DNA from: Phellopilus nigrolimitatus
Taxonomy: Eukaryota; Basidiomycota; Agaricomycetes; Hymenochaetales; Hymenochaetaceae
DNA length: 64,000 nt
Assembly: GCA_021029095.1 (NCBI GenBank)
Contig: JAJOHG010000117.1
Location: 22,202 to 86,201, forward strand
Reading direction: 5' to 3'
Below are positions 1 to 11,767 of the stretch, one piece after another; within the stretch, counting starts at the first letter, position 1; every line of letters starts with the position of its first letter. The position numbers and the translations under genes are program-made. The notes beneath the pieces were generated by a model. That model had not been told where the DNA came from, made no database searches, and saw only the letters and a program-made list of their open reading frames with translations.

Positions 1-339
1 ATTCTGTGCCCAAGATACTCGAGTCCGAGGTGCCTAGGTGCCTAGGTCCTCTCTTGTCTAGTTTTTTTAGTGTCTCCCTCGATATCTTCACTCATCTGCA
101 TGCGTTTCGTTCCCTGAGTATTCATAATTGAATTCTTGAAGTCTGGACACAGTTACCAAATGACCACATCGTCCGAATCCGTGCCGGCATGCGATCACGT
201 GACAAAGGTCAATGTGGCTGGGCTTCCTTGCAGGCTGTGGCTGAATGCGCTTTCGATTCTTCTCCCAACACTGCCAATCGCTTTCTGAAGATATCGACTC
301 TGTATTGCTTTCAACTATTACATCATAGTCCCTTGTTTG

Positions 340-1480
340 CTGTGATGTCCGATTTTTTTTTCAAGCAAAGCATGCACAAGAGGGAGGATTCCTCAAGACC
401 ATTCAAAATGCTCGCTTTCACGAACCAAACGAGTCCGCATTCAATGATACTTTACTACCAAAGAAGGAAAAACGTGGAAGCCGCATTTTTAGCGCGAAGC
501 ACCTTCGTGAAATGTTTGAAGCCATACAGGATGCTTCCGAAGGTGAGTCGCTGTTGATATGTGTAAGACCATTTAATTGGTCGATTTGTAGCAGTAACTA
601 GCACTAATAGAGGAGTGGTATGTTGCACCGCGACGTCAACCTAAATAATATCATTATTTTGGAAAGTCCTACAACTGGTCATAGAAGGGACATCGTGTTG
701 GATCAGGAGCCGTCTGCCGTCGCTGACAACGGGAGTGCGCGCCTTTATATTATATTAGTAAGCACCTTTCTTTAGCATAAGAGTAATGAGCTAGCTAACG
801 CATTCGACTTTAAGAGCACTTGGGCATCTATGTCTGCGGATGCACTCAATCCTGGAGTCGGTTTTCGCCATCAAATCAGTGATGACATGGAGTCAATGCT
901 CTATGTCGTCCTTTACTGCTGTGTGCGATGGCTGCCGCATAACGACGTAGAGGGCCCTGGTCGCAAGGTGCGCAGGCTCTTTGACCAGCACTACAGCGAT
1001 GGCGACGGCAGCATCGTTGGTGGCGACTCAAAGAATAGTCAGAAGGTCACCAGGTTTTTAACCAGAAACATTCTATTCGACAACGTGCATACCCAGTCCT
1101 GGATCAACAAAGCCTCCAGTTACCTTGCTCCCTTTGGAGCATATGTGTACTCCAAAGTCATTCGCGCAGCTCTGGGTGGATATTTGCAAGGAGACGCTTC
1201 CTGAGAATAAGAGGGTCGTGCACAACATCCTGAATAAAATCAAAAATGATGAGTACTAAACAACGCTACCGACCGAAACCATTCTGATCACGGTTGAAGC
1301 ATCAGTCGAGGACTAGGTGCGTTCCGATAAACAAGCGGGGATCAAGGACCTCCCCGGCCCGAACGAAAAGAATGCTGCAGGACAATCCAAACGTCCTCAA
1401 CCGAAGCCATCTCGTTGCCGAGCCGAGGCACACGGCGAACCGGATGCTAAGTGGTCTCGTAAAAAAAAAAAAAGTTTTTT
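340..1480 (+). pseudogene. FunK1 protein kinase relic 1
   Basis: This is a decayed FunK1 gene that keeps only its 3' half. An exon-3-like end (residues REMFEAIQDASEG in one frame, near 510-545) is followed by an exon-4-like catalytic segment near 620-760. That segment still has MLHRDVNLNN, but it is preceded by stop codons and the usual LIDWE motif reads LDQE. The exon-5-like segment at 830-1140 contains a short deletion that shifts the frame, so the C-terminal part (1145-1460) continues in another frame with internal stops. It ends at a run of about 13 A. The same relic, with the same A-run end, occurs at 23560-25200 and 34195-35210, so the gene was already broken before the unit multiplied. 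Confidence 0.8.
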
Positions 1481-1491
1481 TTGGACGTGTA

Positions 1492-2150
1492 CAGTATACT
1501 ACACCTCCTTTAGACACCACTAGTCCTTTAGACACCCCACATTTTCTCCGTCAATTCTTAGTATTTTGGCCTGGAAATTTAACTATGCATTGCAATAGGT
1601 GTACCATATATGCATATAAATTATGAGAAAAAAAAATGCATTTGTTCATCCCCAAGAGTCGAAACAGTACCACAATCTGCATTTATCAGTAATGGTGCAA
1701 TCAATGTCTGTAAGTCTTAATTCTTTGGAAACCCGGTTTGCTTATATATCTATATGATAATATGTAGTACAATGCACACTTTATTTTCGCTTTTCAAGCT
1801 TGGAGATTGGAGGCCAATAACATTAACGGTAGGCAAAATACTGTGCAATGGGTGTCTAAGCGTGACACCTGCAAATCTTACCGATACGCGTTGTCGTACA
1901 CTTGACACTTCTTTGGCGCGTTTGTGATGGTGTCACGAGGCGTCTAAAGGACCTGTATCCGTGACAAAAGCCTTGTTTTCGCAGAACAATCTTGTTATTT
2001 CTTTCTGTCCACAGAATCTCTTTAAATTTTCATACAGTACTCTCAGTATAGCTAGCAATTGGTCTACAAAATTTAATCAACAAAAACTAGTGTTGTGTGG
2101 CAAAAAGGTCGAAAATTCGATTGGGTGTCTAAAGGAGGTGTAGTATACTG
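1492..2150. mobile_element. Tc1/mariner-like non-autonomous element with TA target duplication
   Basis: The ends are perfect terminal inverted repeats of about 27 bp, starting CAGTATACTACACCTCCTTT on each strand, flanked by TA at 1490-1491 and 2151-2152. The right arm of the inverted duplication preserves the empty site: GACGTGTATCAGC in reverse complement near 23530-23545, with one TA. CAGT ends plus a TA target are typical of the Tc1/mariner/pogo superfamily. The 659 bp body has no transposase reading frame and contains extra copies of the motif CCTTTAGACACC. The class is inferred from the ends and the target site only. Confidence 0.85.
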
Positions 2151-2553
2151 TATCAGCTGGGTCGACCTCCAGATTATCCCCCAGGCAACTTCTGAAATTT
2201 CGTAGCATTTGCTTGTCTATGACAATTCATCCTATAAGAAAAAAGGGTTTCGCGCGAAGTAACATAACTCATGAGTATAAGCAGCAGTGAAAAAAAGTAT
2301 GGGTTAGGGTGGCAAAAAATGATTGACTTAGCCGTCTGAATCTTGTGTTTCTTACCGATTCACTTTACAAGTAATCGAGTCACCATTCGCTTTGAATATT
2401 CGCTACGCGTGTCTCCTATAGCAAAATTGTCACCTTACTATTTACTTGTATAATTATGTCCTGCATGGGAAATTGCGTAGTTAGACAGACGGGATTTGCT
2501 GCGTGTTTGTCACCCGTTTTGTTTAGGTTACTGTTTCGGGAAGAAAACACGAT

Positions 2554-2576
2554 CACGTGCAGCGCGTCTACACGTG
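2554..2576 (+). promoter_or_regulatory. Paired E-box in promoter of FunK1 gene A
   Basis: Two CACGTG hexamers start 17 bp apart (2554 and 2571), about 170-190 bp upstream of the start codon at 2746. The first is embedded in GATCACGTG. CACGTG is the classic E-box read by bHLH factors of the Cbf1/Pho4 type. The pair recurs at all FunK1 genes in this window. Factor identity is inference. Confidence 0.7.
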
Positions 2577-2745
2577 ACTGCATATACGATTGTGGCGCAG
2601 CCTCACGGTTCACGTCGACTATTCTTGCTTCCGACCACACCCTTGGATTGCAACCTGTCTTGACTTCCGCTGCAGTTCCTTGACTTTGTGGACCAGTGAC
2701 GCCTAGTCTCGCTCAGTAACATTGGTCGACGCCAATAGACTGATA

Positions 2746-5700
2746 ATGTTCGGTCTTCCACCATTCGACCAGGAACCGATAGACCCTCAAAGCCCTCCTC
2801 CTAACCCTGCCGGACCCCGCCCCATCCCGTGTTCTCCAGCGAAAGACACGCCGATTGCAAGGACGGAGAATAGTGCAAAAGATGGCTTTGACCCGATGGA
2901 TGCGAAGAGCAGCAATATACGGTACGCCAGAGAGATGAAGAGATGGTGCGTGGGGCCCATGCCAGTCGAGGAATTTCTGGACGAGTTCCTACCTCCGGCT
3001 CCTAAGGGTAAGGGCGCTCGTGCCATGCCTAGCTGCAAAGGAGCTTTCAACCGTGTGCCCGTGGCTCCGAAGGATGAGCAGGCCATCTACGAGAAATTAG
3101 TGAGTAGCGTGTTTACTAAGCGATCAAATACTATATTCATTTTTCTTTGTATAGATACCAGCCATCAACTATAAAAAACGATGTCCTTCTCTTAACTTCG
3201 TGGATACCTCAACGCGGTCTGAATTATCAGGTCTTGGCTCTTTAAAGCCTGACATTTGCGCTTATGATAGTTCTGCACTGGATGTTCTCGAGCGTGAGCT
3301 TATGGAAAACCCCTACACCTCGGATGGAAAGAAGCGGAAAATTCCCGCACATTTCGGTTATGTGGAGCTTTTCATCGACGTTAAGAAGAATGAAGAGCGG
3401 GATCCATTTGTGGATCCTCTCTACGAAGACGATGAAGGTATCTGTTCCGAAACCAATTTCTTTGTCCAACACGAGAGCTCAAAAATTCGAAAAAAGACGG
3501 AGGAAGACATCGGGCGAATTGTATCCTATGCTGCGGAAGCATGTGCCAGACAGCATCGGATGTTTTACTTCTCCGTTTCGATCCACGGCCACCACGCTCG
3601 TCTCATACGCTGGGACCGTGCAGGCGCAGTCGTCAGCAGATCTTTCAATTACCGACAGAACCCCGAACTGTTTTGTAAATTTCTATGGCGATTTGGACAC
3701 GCTAATCCTACACAGCGCGGGTACGATCCGACTGTCGCTGTCGCATCAGAAAAAGACGAAGAGGATTTCAAGGCAGCTATTTCTGCCCATGTCGCGTTCC
3801 AACTGGATGTTACCGGTGACGAACTCGAGGAGGCTGTCGGTCGACATTATCAGAAGGAAAGGGTAGCCAAAGTGGATGTCGCCAGTGGAGACCATCGTGG
3901 TTCTCCGATGATTGAACAGTATCTCATTTCTCGGCCTGTTATGTCGCCTTCATCCGTCGCAGGCCGTTCGACTCGCGGCTACTGGGCCGTTAAGGTCGGA
4001 TCTCTTGAAATGGCGTTTCTTAAGGACGCTTGGCGCATCGATGTGGACCGAATGGAGCAGGAGGGTTCAATTCTTCGTCACTTGAACGCATCTGGCGTTA
4101 GGAATATATCTGATCTATTTTGCCACGGAGATGTTCCAATTGACATTGAGGACTTGCGGGAAGAGATACTACGTGAGAAAGAGTTGACCGCGATGAACGA
4201 GAACGAGGCCTCGACTGAAGAAGATCTGGTCGCGATGGACATTGATGATGAGACCAATGAGGGACCGGGAAAGCCATCTCAGGACGAGGCCCATGGCACA
4301 GTCGAAGGAGAAGGAAGCGATTCTGCTAGTACAGCTCGAAGCGATACTCTGGTTGAAGCTGAGGATACGGCCAGACCTTCGGATGAACAAGCAGAGAACA
4401 ACTCTGATTCCTCAAATGACGAGTTTAAGTGCTCTATTAAGAACCGTGAGTCGTTTAACTTACCTCCGCCTTTTTCGACACCAACTAATTCCGTGCTGCT
4501 CAGCTCAATGTACGAGAACGGACGAATTCGTATGCGCGGAATGGGCGTGTAATGGGGGTCGTAAGATCAGAGTTACGAAACATGTTCACTACCGACTGCT
4601 TCTGAAAGCTGTTGGTTACTCGTTGCGAGATTTCAAGGGCACGCGCGAGATGTTTGAAGCCACGCAAGACGCATATGAAGGTGAGACGACCTTTTTGCAG
4701 CCCTCTATCGCATATGCTGAATTTCTTCGCAGCCTTGATTTCTGCGCACGAGAAGTGCAACAGGTTGCATCGCGATATCAGTCTCAACAACGTTATTCTC
4801 GTCCGAGATCCGAAGACTGGGCGTCGAAGAGGCATTCTTATCGATTGGGAGGTATCTACTGTCGCCGACAACGGAACAGCGCGCGATTATAATAGATCAG
4901 TAAGTATTTTTTCTTTCGCATTAAGTTGTGAGACCTGATGCAGTCGGTTTCTTTAGGGAACTTGGGCATTTATGTCTGCGGATGCACTCAATCCTGGAGC
5001 CCAGTTCCGCCATTCAATCAAGGATGACATGGAGTCAATGCTCTACGTCGTTCTTTATTGTTGTGTGCGATGGCTACCGCATAACAAGCTAGGGAAGTTG
5101 GGTCAAAGAATGCACATGTTCTTTGACCAGTACGACATCGAGGTAGACGACACTATGGTTGGTGGCACCAACAAAAATTGTGAGAAGGTCTGCAGATACT
5201 TCACCAGGATCTTTGTATTCGAGAATGTCCAAACTCAGACCTGGATCACCAAAGCCTTCAACTACCTTGCTCCCTTTGGTGCTACATGGCCTCCCTTTGG
5301 TGCTACAGCGCCTCAGGATTACAAAGGGAAGTGGACGCCAAAGTCATTCGAGTCTCTCTGGACGGAAATTTGCAAGGAGGAGCTTCCTGAGGATGACAGG
5401 GTGGTACACGACGTCTCAGACGTGAATGAGGGCAAAAACGATAGATATGAAGCGACGGAGTCGACCAAAGCTGTTTTGACCAGGACGGAAGCCTTGATCC
5501 GGGGGCAGAAGCATAACGGCAAACCAGCGAAGTCCAGGGCACATGACGGTCCGATAGGAGATAATGCTGTTGCGAGACCATCCCGACATCATCAGCAGGA
5601 GCTGATGATCACGAAACCTGGGCCGTCCAGCAAGCGAAAAATTCATGCTATCTATGACGATCCGGCCGAAGCAATTGCTGCAGAGGCGTCCAAACTACCT

Positions 5701-5988
5701 CAGAACGAGCCATCGCGAGGTCGAGCCGAGGCCCAGGGCGAACCCAATGGAAAGAAGCCTCGACGGGGTCGGTCAAAACGTGTTCCAGGAGCGGCACCTG
5801 AAAGGCACAGTGAGCGTCTAGCAAGCAAGGCCCAAAATGATGGCGTCGGTATTGTCACGCGTAGCAAGTCGGTCCCTCGGCGAACGTCTTCGCGTAACGC
5901 ACCTTCAGGACAGAATGGGGCAGCTGGACGTGGTATAGCTACGAGGGCGAGCACGAGACTTAGAAAAGTGTCGATCAAGGGGCAGTGA
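2746..5988 (+). CDS. FunK1 fungal-type protein kinase, gene A
   Basis: Predicted Ser/Thr-kinase-like protein of the FunK1 family, about 1006 aa; substrate unknown. Exons: 2746-3099, 3155-4445, 4504-4680, 4733-4899, 4957-5988; all introns are GT-AG and phases close. The first ATG in frame with the family start (MFGLPPFDQ) was used, because the longer reading frame begins with TTG. The kinase core is visible: a candidate ATP-binding lysine in YWAVKVG (about residue 398), the catalytic loop LHRDISLNNVIL (HRD about 620-622), and LIDWE in place of DFG (about 643-647). Downstream is DDMESMLYVVLYCCVRWLPHN, hallmark of the family, then a Lys/Arg/Ser-rich tail of about 120 residues that looks disordered and may be nuclear. 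Residues about 139-240 match gene G rather than C and E, suggesting exchange between copies. Upstream lie paired E-boxes. An intact frame suggests it is expressed, but that is inference. Confidence 0.88.
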
Positions 5989-6329
5989 GGGAAAGGGGAG
6001 CGGTACTACCGCGATTTTTTCATTTTATTTTCGGGTTTAGACGGAGGTACTATTGGACGGTACTTTCATATGTTGTACTTGCTAACTGTACTCAAAACGT
6101 CACCTGAATCCTGCAATTTGTACACTACCATTCGCATATCTCATTTCTGTTTTGGATTTTTTTATACTGGTTGTCGCAATGCGTTTCGACGCCTTGATTT
6201 TTCCAGTACACTAAAGGTCTTCGTTTCCTTGGAATCTAGTGGGATGATTAGTTCCTTTACTAAAACTCTTACTCACTTCAAGGATTGCGGAACACGATCA
6301 CGTGAGGCTTCCTTGCACTATCTTACATA

Positions 6330-7125
6330 CAGTGATTCACCGGTCAATGACTCACCATCGGTCAATGACTCACTGACCTATAAACCACAATTCTGAACCA
6401 TTTTCTCCTGTTCTTTCAGATTTTCTGTGATAGGGTAGTACATATCATGTTGTATGCAAAATTTCAAGAGGTAATGTTTAGTATTTAATGAGAAAAGTCG
6501 AAAATGCCAAGAAAATGTGCTAAAATGGAAATTGCAACACAGTGTGACATTTGCAATATGCTTTCCACAATTCCTTTCAGCTTATTTATAAGCACTTTTT
6601 TTTTCGGATAGCACAGAATATAACCTCTTAATCTGCTAGGAGTGTTTTAGAGGAAGATTTAGACAGAATATTTGGGAGTAGCAGCTTGTATGCACTATTG
6701 TATCAGTGTGTCACAGATGTCACGGACATAAGATCCGTGACACAGACTACTTCGAAGTCCTTTTATTCTTTTAAATTGCTTAAGCCACAACACCTGTGAT
6801 ATATATGAAAAGCAATTATCTAAAGCTATCTCCACATGCAATTTATTTGCAGTTTGACTGAGTGCATCTTCTGCAAATATTTGATTACTAGCCAGGAAGG
6901 CGTGGGAACAACAGTGATTCATTGAGTGGTGAAGACCGGAAATGTCAAAGTCTTGTCGTTTCGCCATTTCTCTTATGAGAAGCTCATATTTCTTTACAAA
7001 AAATTTCAAAGAAATTCCATAGTACTGTATCTACATTGATGTGTATTTTCATTTGAAAAAAATGAAGTTGTTTCGACTGAATTACCATCTGCAATTTTGC
7101 TGAGTCATTGACCGGTGAATGACTG
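6330..7125. mobile_element. Second Tc1/mariner-like element with TA target duplication
   Basis: The inverted ends read CAGTGATTCACCGGTCAATG on the left and CAGTCATTCACCGGTCAATG on the right, extending through about 25 bp with one mismatch. They are flanked by TA at 6328-6329 and 7126-7127. The terminal block is partly repeated just inside the left end (CGGTCAATGACTCAC). A 104-codon frame at 6695-7009 on the minus strand has no similarity I recognise and no DDE motif, so the element looks non-autonomous. It lies exactly where the left arm of the inverted duplication stops matching, between FunK1 gene A and the uracil phosphoribosyltransferase gene. Confidence 0.75.
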
Positions 7126-7264
7126 TACGTAAGCATCAAGTGCATGTATGTAAGCATCGCCGTGCTCGCGTGCTCTGAAGATCGACGGTCAGGTACTGTC
7201 CTTCTCCTCTCTTGGCCTCCGATATCCTCCCTATCTCTCCTCCTTGTCCTGCCCGTCGACGTCG

Positions 7265-8414
7265 ATGGCCACCCCAGTTTCGCCGACGACGCAGACGTCG
7301 CCCGCCGCGATCCCGCCGTCCGTCTTTACGCTCCCGCACACCGCGCAGCTCGAGGCGCTCTACACGATCATCCGCGACCGCGACACGTCGCGCGGCGACT
7401 TCCTCTTCTACTCCGACCGCATCATCCGCCTGCTCGTCGAGGAGGGCCTCAACCACCTCCCCGTCGTCGCCAAGACGGTCGAAACACCCACGGTGCCCCC
7501 CGCTCCATCCTTCGGCGCCCGCTTGCATACATACTGATTCCGTTCGTCTCTGTCATAATTGCAGGGCGCAGTGTATAAAGGCCTCGCATTCGAGGGAAAG
7601 ATCTGCGGCGTGTCCATCTTGCGCGCAGGGGAGGTACACTTCTCTCGTTTGGGGTATCTATAAATTAAAATTCAGCGCATATTAATCGCCTACAGGCCAT
7701 GGAGGCAGGCCTGCGCGAGGTCTGTCGGAGCGTCCGGATCGGAAAGATCCTCATTCAGCGGGTACGCATGCTCGTCGACTTCAGGTTCTGAGAAAAAAAA
7801 AAGCTAAACTAATCAATTGAACGGTCGTGTAGGACGAGGAGACAGCCCAGCCAAAGTTGTTCTACTCCAAGGTTCGCGCACTCTCCGAGTCAATACCCGC
7901 AACCCATACTTAATTCCCTTCCTACAGGTCCCCCCAGACATCGCGAACCGCTATGTCCTCCTTCTTGACCCGATGCTCGGTATGCGCCGGTCCCCCAGCG
8001 CACCGCATACATTTTCTCCTTCTGACACAGTATATCGCACGCAGCGACGGGCGGCTCCGCCATAAAAGCCGTCGAGGTGCTCCTCGGGCACGGCGTTCCC
8101 GAAGCACGAATTATCTTCATCAACCTCGTGCGCCCTTTCGCCATTACCCGTAAAAATACATACACTAACTTCCTTTTTATATATAATGTAGATCTCTTCC
8201 CCGGAGGGCCTGCAGACGTTCTGCACGAAGTTCCCGCAGCTGCGCGTCATCACCGGGTGGATCGACCAGGGGCTCGACGATAAGGCATACATCATTCCCG
8301 GCCTCGGCGACTTTGGCGAGAGGAGGTGCGTCGCCGTACCTGGAGGACTACAAAAAAATGAAAGAAGAAAAAAACACTTACTCACCGACGTTTTGATACA
8401 GGTATTGCACGTAA
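7265..8414 (+). CDS. FUR1: Uracil phosphoribosyltransferase
   Basis: Pyrimidine salvage enzyme that makes UMP from uracil and PRPP in the cytosol; 227 aa, close to the normal fungal length. Eight exons: 7265-7492, 7565-7633, 7696-7761, 7833-7871, 7928-7979, 8045-8127, 8192-8325, 8402-8414. The spliced protein has the type I phosphoribosyltransferase PRPP loop LLLDPMLATGGSA, plus GVSILRAGEAMEAGL and the C-terminal uracil-binding stretch ending PGLGDFGERRYCT. The last exon has only 13 bases and supplies YCT and the stop; this ending differs slightly from the usual DRYxGT. The start is the ATG at 7265, since the frame upstream only opens with TTG. It converges on the PMT gene with a 273 bp gap. 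Loss of this enzyme gives 5-fluorouracil resistance in fungi generally. Confidence 0.93.
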
Positions 8415-8687
8415 ACCGCGTTGCAAGAAGTGAAGAAAAAAAGTATCATGGCGGATCTCATGCTGCGCTTAACACAAGGGACACCTGCACTATCATCTGT
8501 CCTTGTTCTCATCAGCAGTGCGATATCGCCCCATCTCACCACCGCGTTGGTTCCAAACAAGCATATGTATGTATATCTCACAGAAATATAAGTAACCAAA
8601 GCGTCACAGGGAAAGTAAATAATTACGGCGTGCATGCAATACATTTATATATGGGAGGTCCGCGAAATCTCGCTGTACGCTAATTTT

Positions 8688-11600
8688 TTACGGCACTACC
8701 TCGTCAGCGAACAGCTCGCTCCGCGCGAGCTCCGCCTCCTGCTCGTCGTGCTGCAGAGGTCCCTGTGGCTCCACCGCAGACGTATCTGCTTTGGCCTTAG
8801 CAGCTGGCTCTTCAGCGACGCCCTCGGCTGGCGCGGCTTCCTCGACCTTCTTCTGCTCCATATCTAAGGGAGCGGGGACAGGGACGGGAACAGCGGCGGG
8901 CTGCTCTTCGACCGGCTTCGGCGCCTTTACAATTGGCTTCTCTACTACCGGTTCCTTTACCACGGGCTCCTTAGCCGGCGGCTCCGTGGCGGCCTCTTCA
9001 GGCGCGACCATGACCGTGCTAACCTCTTTCGGGGCGGCCGGCGCCTTCTCCTCCTGCAGGCGGCTTTTGACGTCCCGCAGGCCGTCGGCGTTTCCGAACG
9101 CGTCGTAGCCCGGCTTCGCGACGCCGCCGAGGCCCTTCGTCGTCTCGCCGTCTTTCGGCGGCACCGGCACGTTGCCCGCCGCCTCGCCCTCGACGACGAC
9201 CGCCGCGCGGCCTGCGTCCCCGCCGCCGACGACACTCGCGGGCACCGCGCTCGTCGCGGACCCGACCCCGCCGTACTCCAGTGGGAAGTCGCCGCACGCA
9301 AAGTCCCACGTCTTCAGCCAGCGCGCGCGCTCGCACTGGGCCTGCGTCCACGGCCCGCCGTACGCGAGCGGGCTGAAGTAGGTGAAGCTCCAGATCGCGA
9401 CGCCGAGCACCCCTGCTGCGATGTACAGACGCACGCGCGGCCGTAAAGAAGACGTGACGAGATCAAACACCCCACAACATAACAGGATGGAGAACCAGAG
9501 CGCAGGGAAGTAGTGGTGAAGGAAGAGTTGGCGTGTCATGAGGAAGAAGGGAAAGTAGTGCAATGCCCAGCCCATGAAGAGGAAACCACATATACTGTCG
9601 TACTTGCTGACACGTGCTGATAAAGACAAAATGAGAAATAAAATGAGAGCGATAGATAAGGAAAAACATACTGTTGTCGAAGTCACGGAAACCGCGCTGT
9701 TGACGGAGAATGAGAAGACCGCGCACCGCCGCATACGATAAAACAGCGAGAGAGCTGAGCCACCAGATTGTTGGGTTGCCTAAGAGGTAGATCTGGCTAT
9801 GATCTTTCACCCAGAAGTTCTAAAGAAACATTAGCACATGAGAAAAAGGTGCACATCATCGAAACACGTACAATACCACGACGCAGTTTAGGCCATGAAC
9901 TCGGACGTGAATCATATGTATGCCGATCCGTAAGACCAGCATTCGTAATCCACATAACCTTTTGGAGTTCGATAAATTTACTGAAGAAGCCCGGTAGCTT
10001 GTAGTTGACCTTCTCCGCGCCAGGAGGCACTACACATCTATCAATAACTTATCCGCCCAGAAACAATGCTGGAGCCACACTTACGTGACGAATGAACCGT
10101 GCTCTCAATGTACCATAAACTGTTAGCTTTCTTTGCATTTTTGTTGCACGTCACTTCTTGTTGATCGTATCCCCAATCCGGGAGCTTGACTTTGTGCGAG
10201 AACAAGTAGCAGCCCTGGAGCTGGTGTCTGAGCCGGAAGGTTGTCCTGAGCGTGCGCACGCGTTTCTCGCTTTCGGGGTCCTCTCTCGCGCCGTACTCGA
10301 TTTCAACGACCCAGTTGTCGTTCGCATCGCCTGGAAAGTGCGGCCCACCATAGGCGGACACCTCATTCTGAAAGTCGACCTCGGAGATGGGCGCACGAAT
10401 ATCGTGCGAGTGCAGACGCTTGCCCGTTGTCATGTGCTCAAGCTTGATGACGCTGCCAGTCGAGAGGAACTTGAGGGGAGACGTACGCCAGTCGAGGTCG
10501 TCGTCGAAAACGTCCGCAGTCGCATTCTCGATACGCCAGTTATTGTTTGTGTCGCGGTGTGGGTAGAGTGTGATTTGCTGCTGCTTGCTTCCACCGGGAT
10601 AATCATGCGCGTGTGAGTGCAAATAGCCGCCCTGGGTATTGACGTGACGAATAGTAATCTCAGAGCCGAACGCAACGTCCGCATAAGTGTCTTGCATACC
10701 ACGCCCGCTGAGTGTGTGCTGGAAGGCAGAGCTCATGAAACCGTCGCCATCGCCCGAGCTCTGAAGAATCTGGAAGTGGATCGCAAACATACTCAGGTAG
10801 AACAGGATGGGAACACCGATGAGGCAAATCGCGCGGGCGATGAAGTGCTTTGCGAAGAGACGAGGTGAGACACGAAGATCGCCAAGTAGGCGCCAGAGCT
10901 GAAGAATTGTCGAAAAACCGACAGTGGCGATAGTGAAAAGGCCTACCCATTTGCAGCTTACGACTGCGCCAAGACCGAGACCGCTAAGCGTGAGCCACGT
11001 CCACCACTGCTGTGTGAATGCTTTGTGCCTGTCCTCGTTGCAGAATCCGACCCAGAGAAAGGTCGTGAGCGCGGTGAAGAAGATGAGGGGCGAGTCGAGA
11101 AGGATAAGCCGCGACTGAGTGATGAGCCCGTTTTCGAATGTTACGAAAAGCGCACCAACGAGTGCCGATGTCGCGCGGCAGTCGAGTGCGCGGAGTGTAA
11201 GGTAAGTGATCGGGACGAGGAAGAGGCCAAGAGTAGCGGGAAGCATACGCATGGCGACGTAGGGCACACCAGGCTCATAAAACTTGCCGATATCCTTGAA
11301 GTCATAATTGCCATCATAACCAAAGACGAATGCAACGAGTGTAATAAGAAGCTTGGCCAAAGGAGGGTGGACATCGACATAGTATTGTGTCTTGATGTAC
11401 TTGGAAGCAAACTTGCCAAAGTGCACTTCATCAAAGCTGCACGAGCATTAACACATGTTCAGCGATATAAATGGGCGCGTTCTCATACTCACACGACACT
11501 GTCCGGCCTCGAAAGCCGGAAAAGACGGACACCGGCTGCAATGACCATGAGGAACGCGAGCAGCTTCCATTCGCCCGATGTGAGCTTCAGTCCCCCTGAC

Positions 11601-11767
11601 GAGTGGTGATGCCTCGATCTCGGCCCAGTCCCCCTCGACGCCGCCGCTTTGCGCTCATCAGCATCTAGATGTTCCTTCGCTACGTGCGGGAACCGTTGCG
11701 CGTAGACAGGCGGCTGGACGGGAGGCGGCGACGTGGGTCTGCGCGCCCGAAAGCTGGCAGACTCCAT
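8688..11767 (-). CDS. PMT1: Dolichyl-phosphate-mannose protein O-mannosyltransferase, PMT1 type
   Basis: ER-membrane enzyme that transfers mannose from dolichyl phosphate to Ser/Thr of secretory proteins, starting fungal O-glycosylation. Exons on the minus strand: 11767-11493, 11436-10085, 10029-9872, 9819-9672, 9616-8688; 953 aa. The catalytic Asp-Glu lies in FDEVHFGKFASKYIK (about residue 93) followed by DVHPPLAKLL. Many hydrophobic segments flank a lumenal block with three MIR-type repeats (about 350-540, with LHSHAHDYPGG and similar). FGYDGNYDFKDIG after the first loop points to the PMT1 rather than the PMT2 or PMT4 branch; that assignment is from memory. Unusual is a C-terminal extension of about 150 residues, rich in Pro, Lys, Glu and Ala with KEPVVKEPVVEKP-like repeats, which I do not know from yeast. 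It converges with FUR1. Confidence 0.9.

Larger units (their letters stand above)
1..6315 (+). repeat. Left arm of large inverted duplication
   Basis: This stretch recurs in reverse complement at about 19330-25539. Base 1 pairs with base 25539, so the arm may continue to the left of the window. Each arm holds a FunK1 relic followed by a full FunK1 gene. The left arm carries a TA-flanked transposon (1492-2150) that the right arm lacks. The right arm carries a solo LTR (23898-24383) that the left arm lacks. Similarity fades near 6300, just before another transposon. Identity is high by eye but I did not compute it. Confidence 0.9.

Noticed and set aside
189..557. 122-codon frame at the left edge
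   Set aside because: It runs through the promoter and exon-3 region of FunK1 relic 1 in the wrong frame; the mirror copy in the right arm is equally non-coding.
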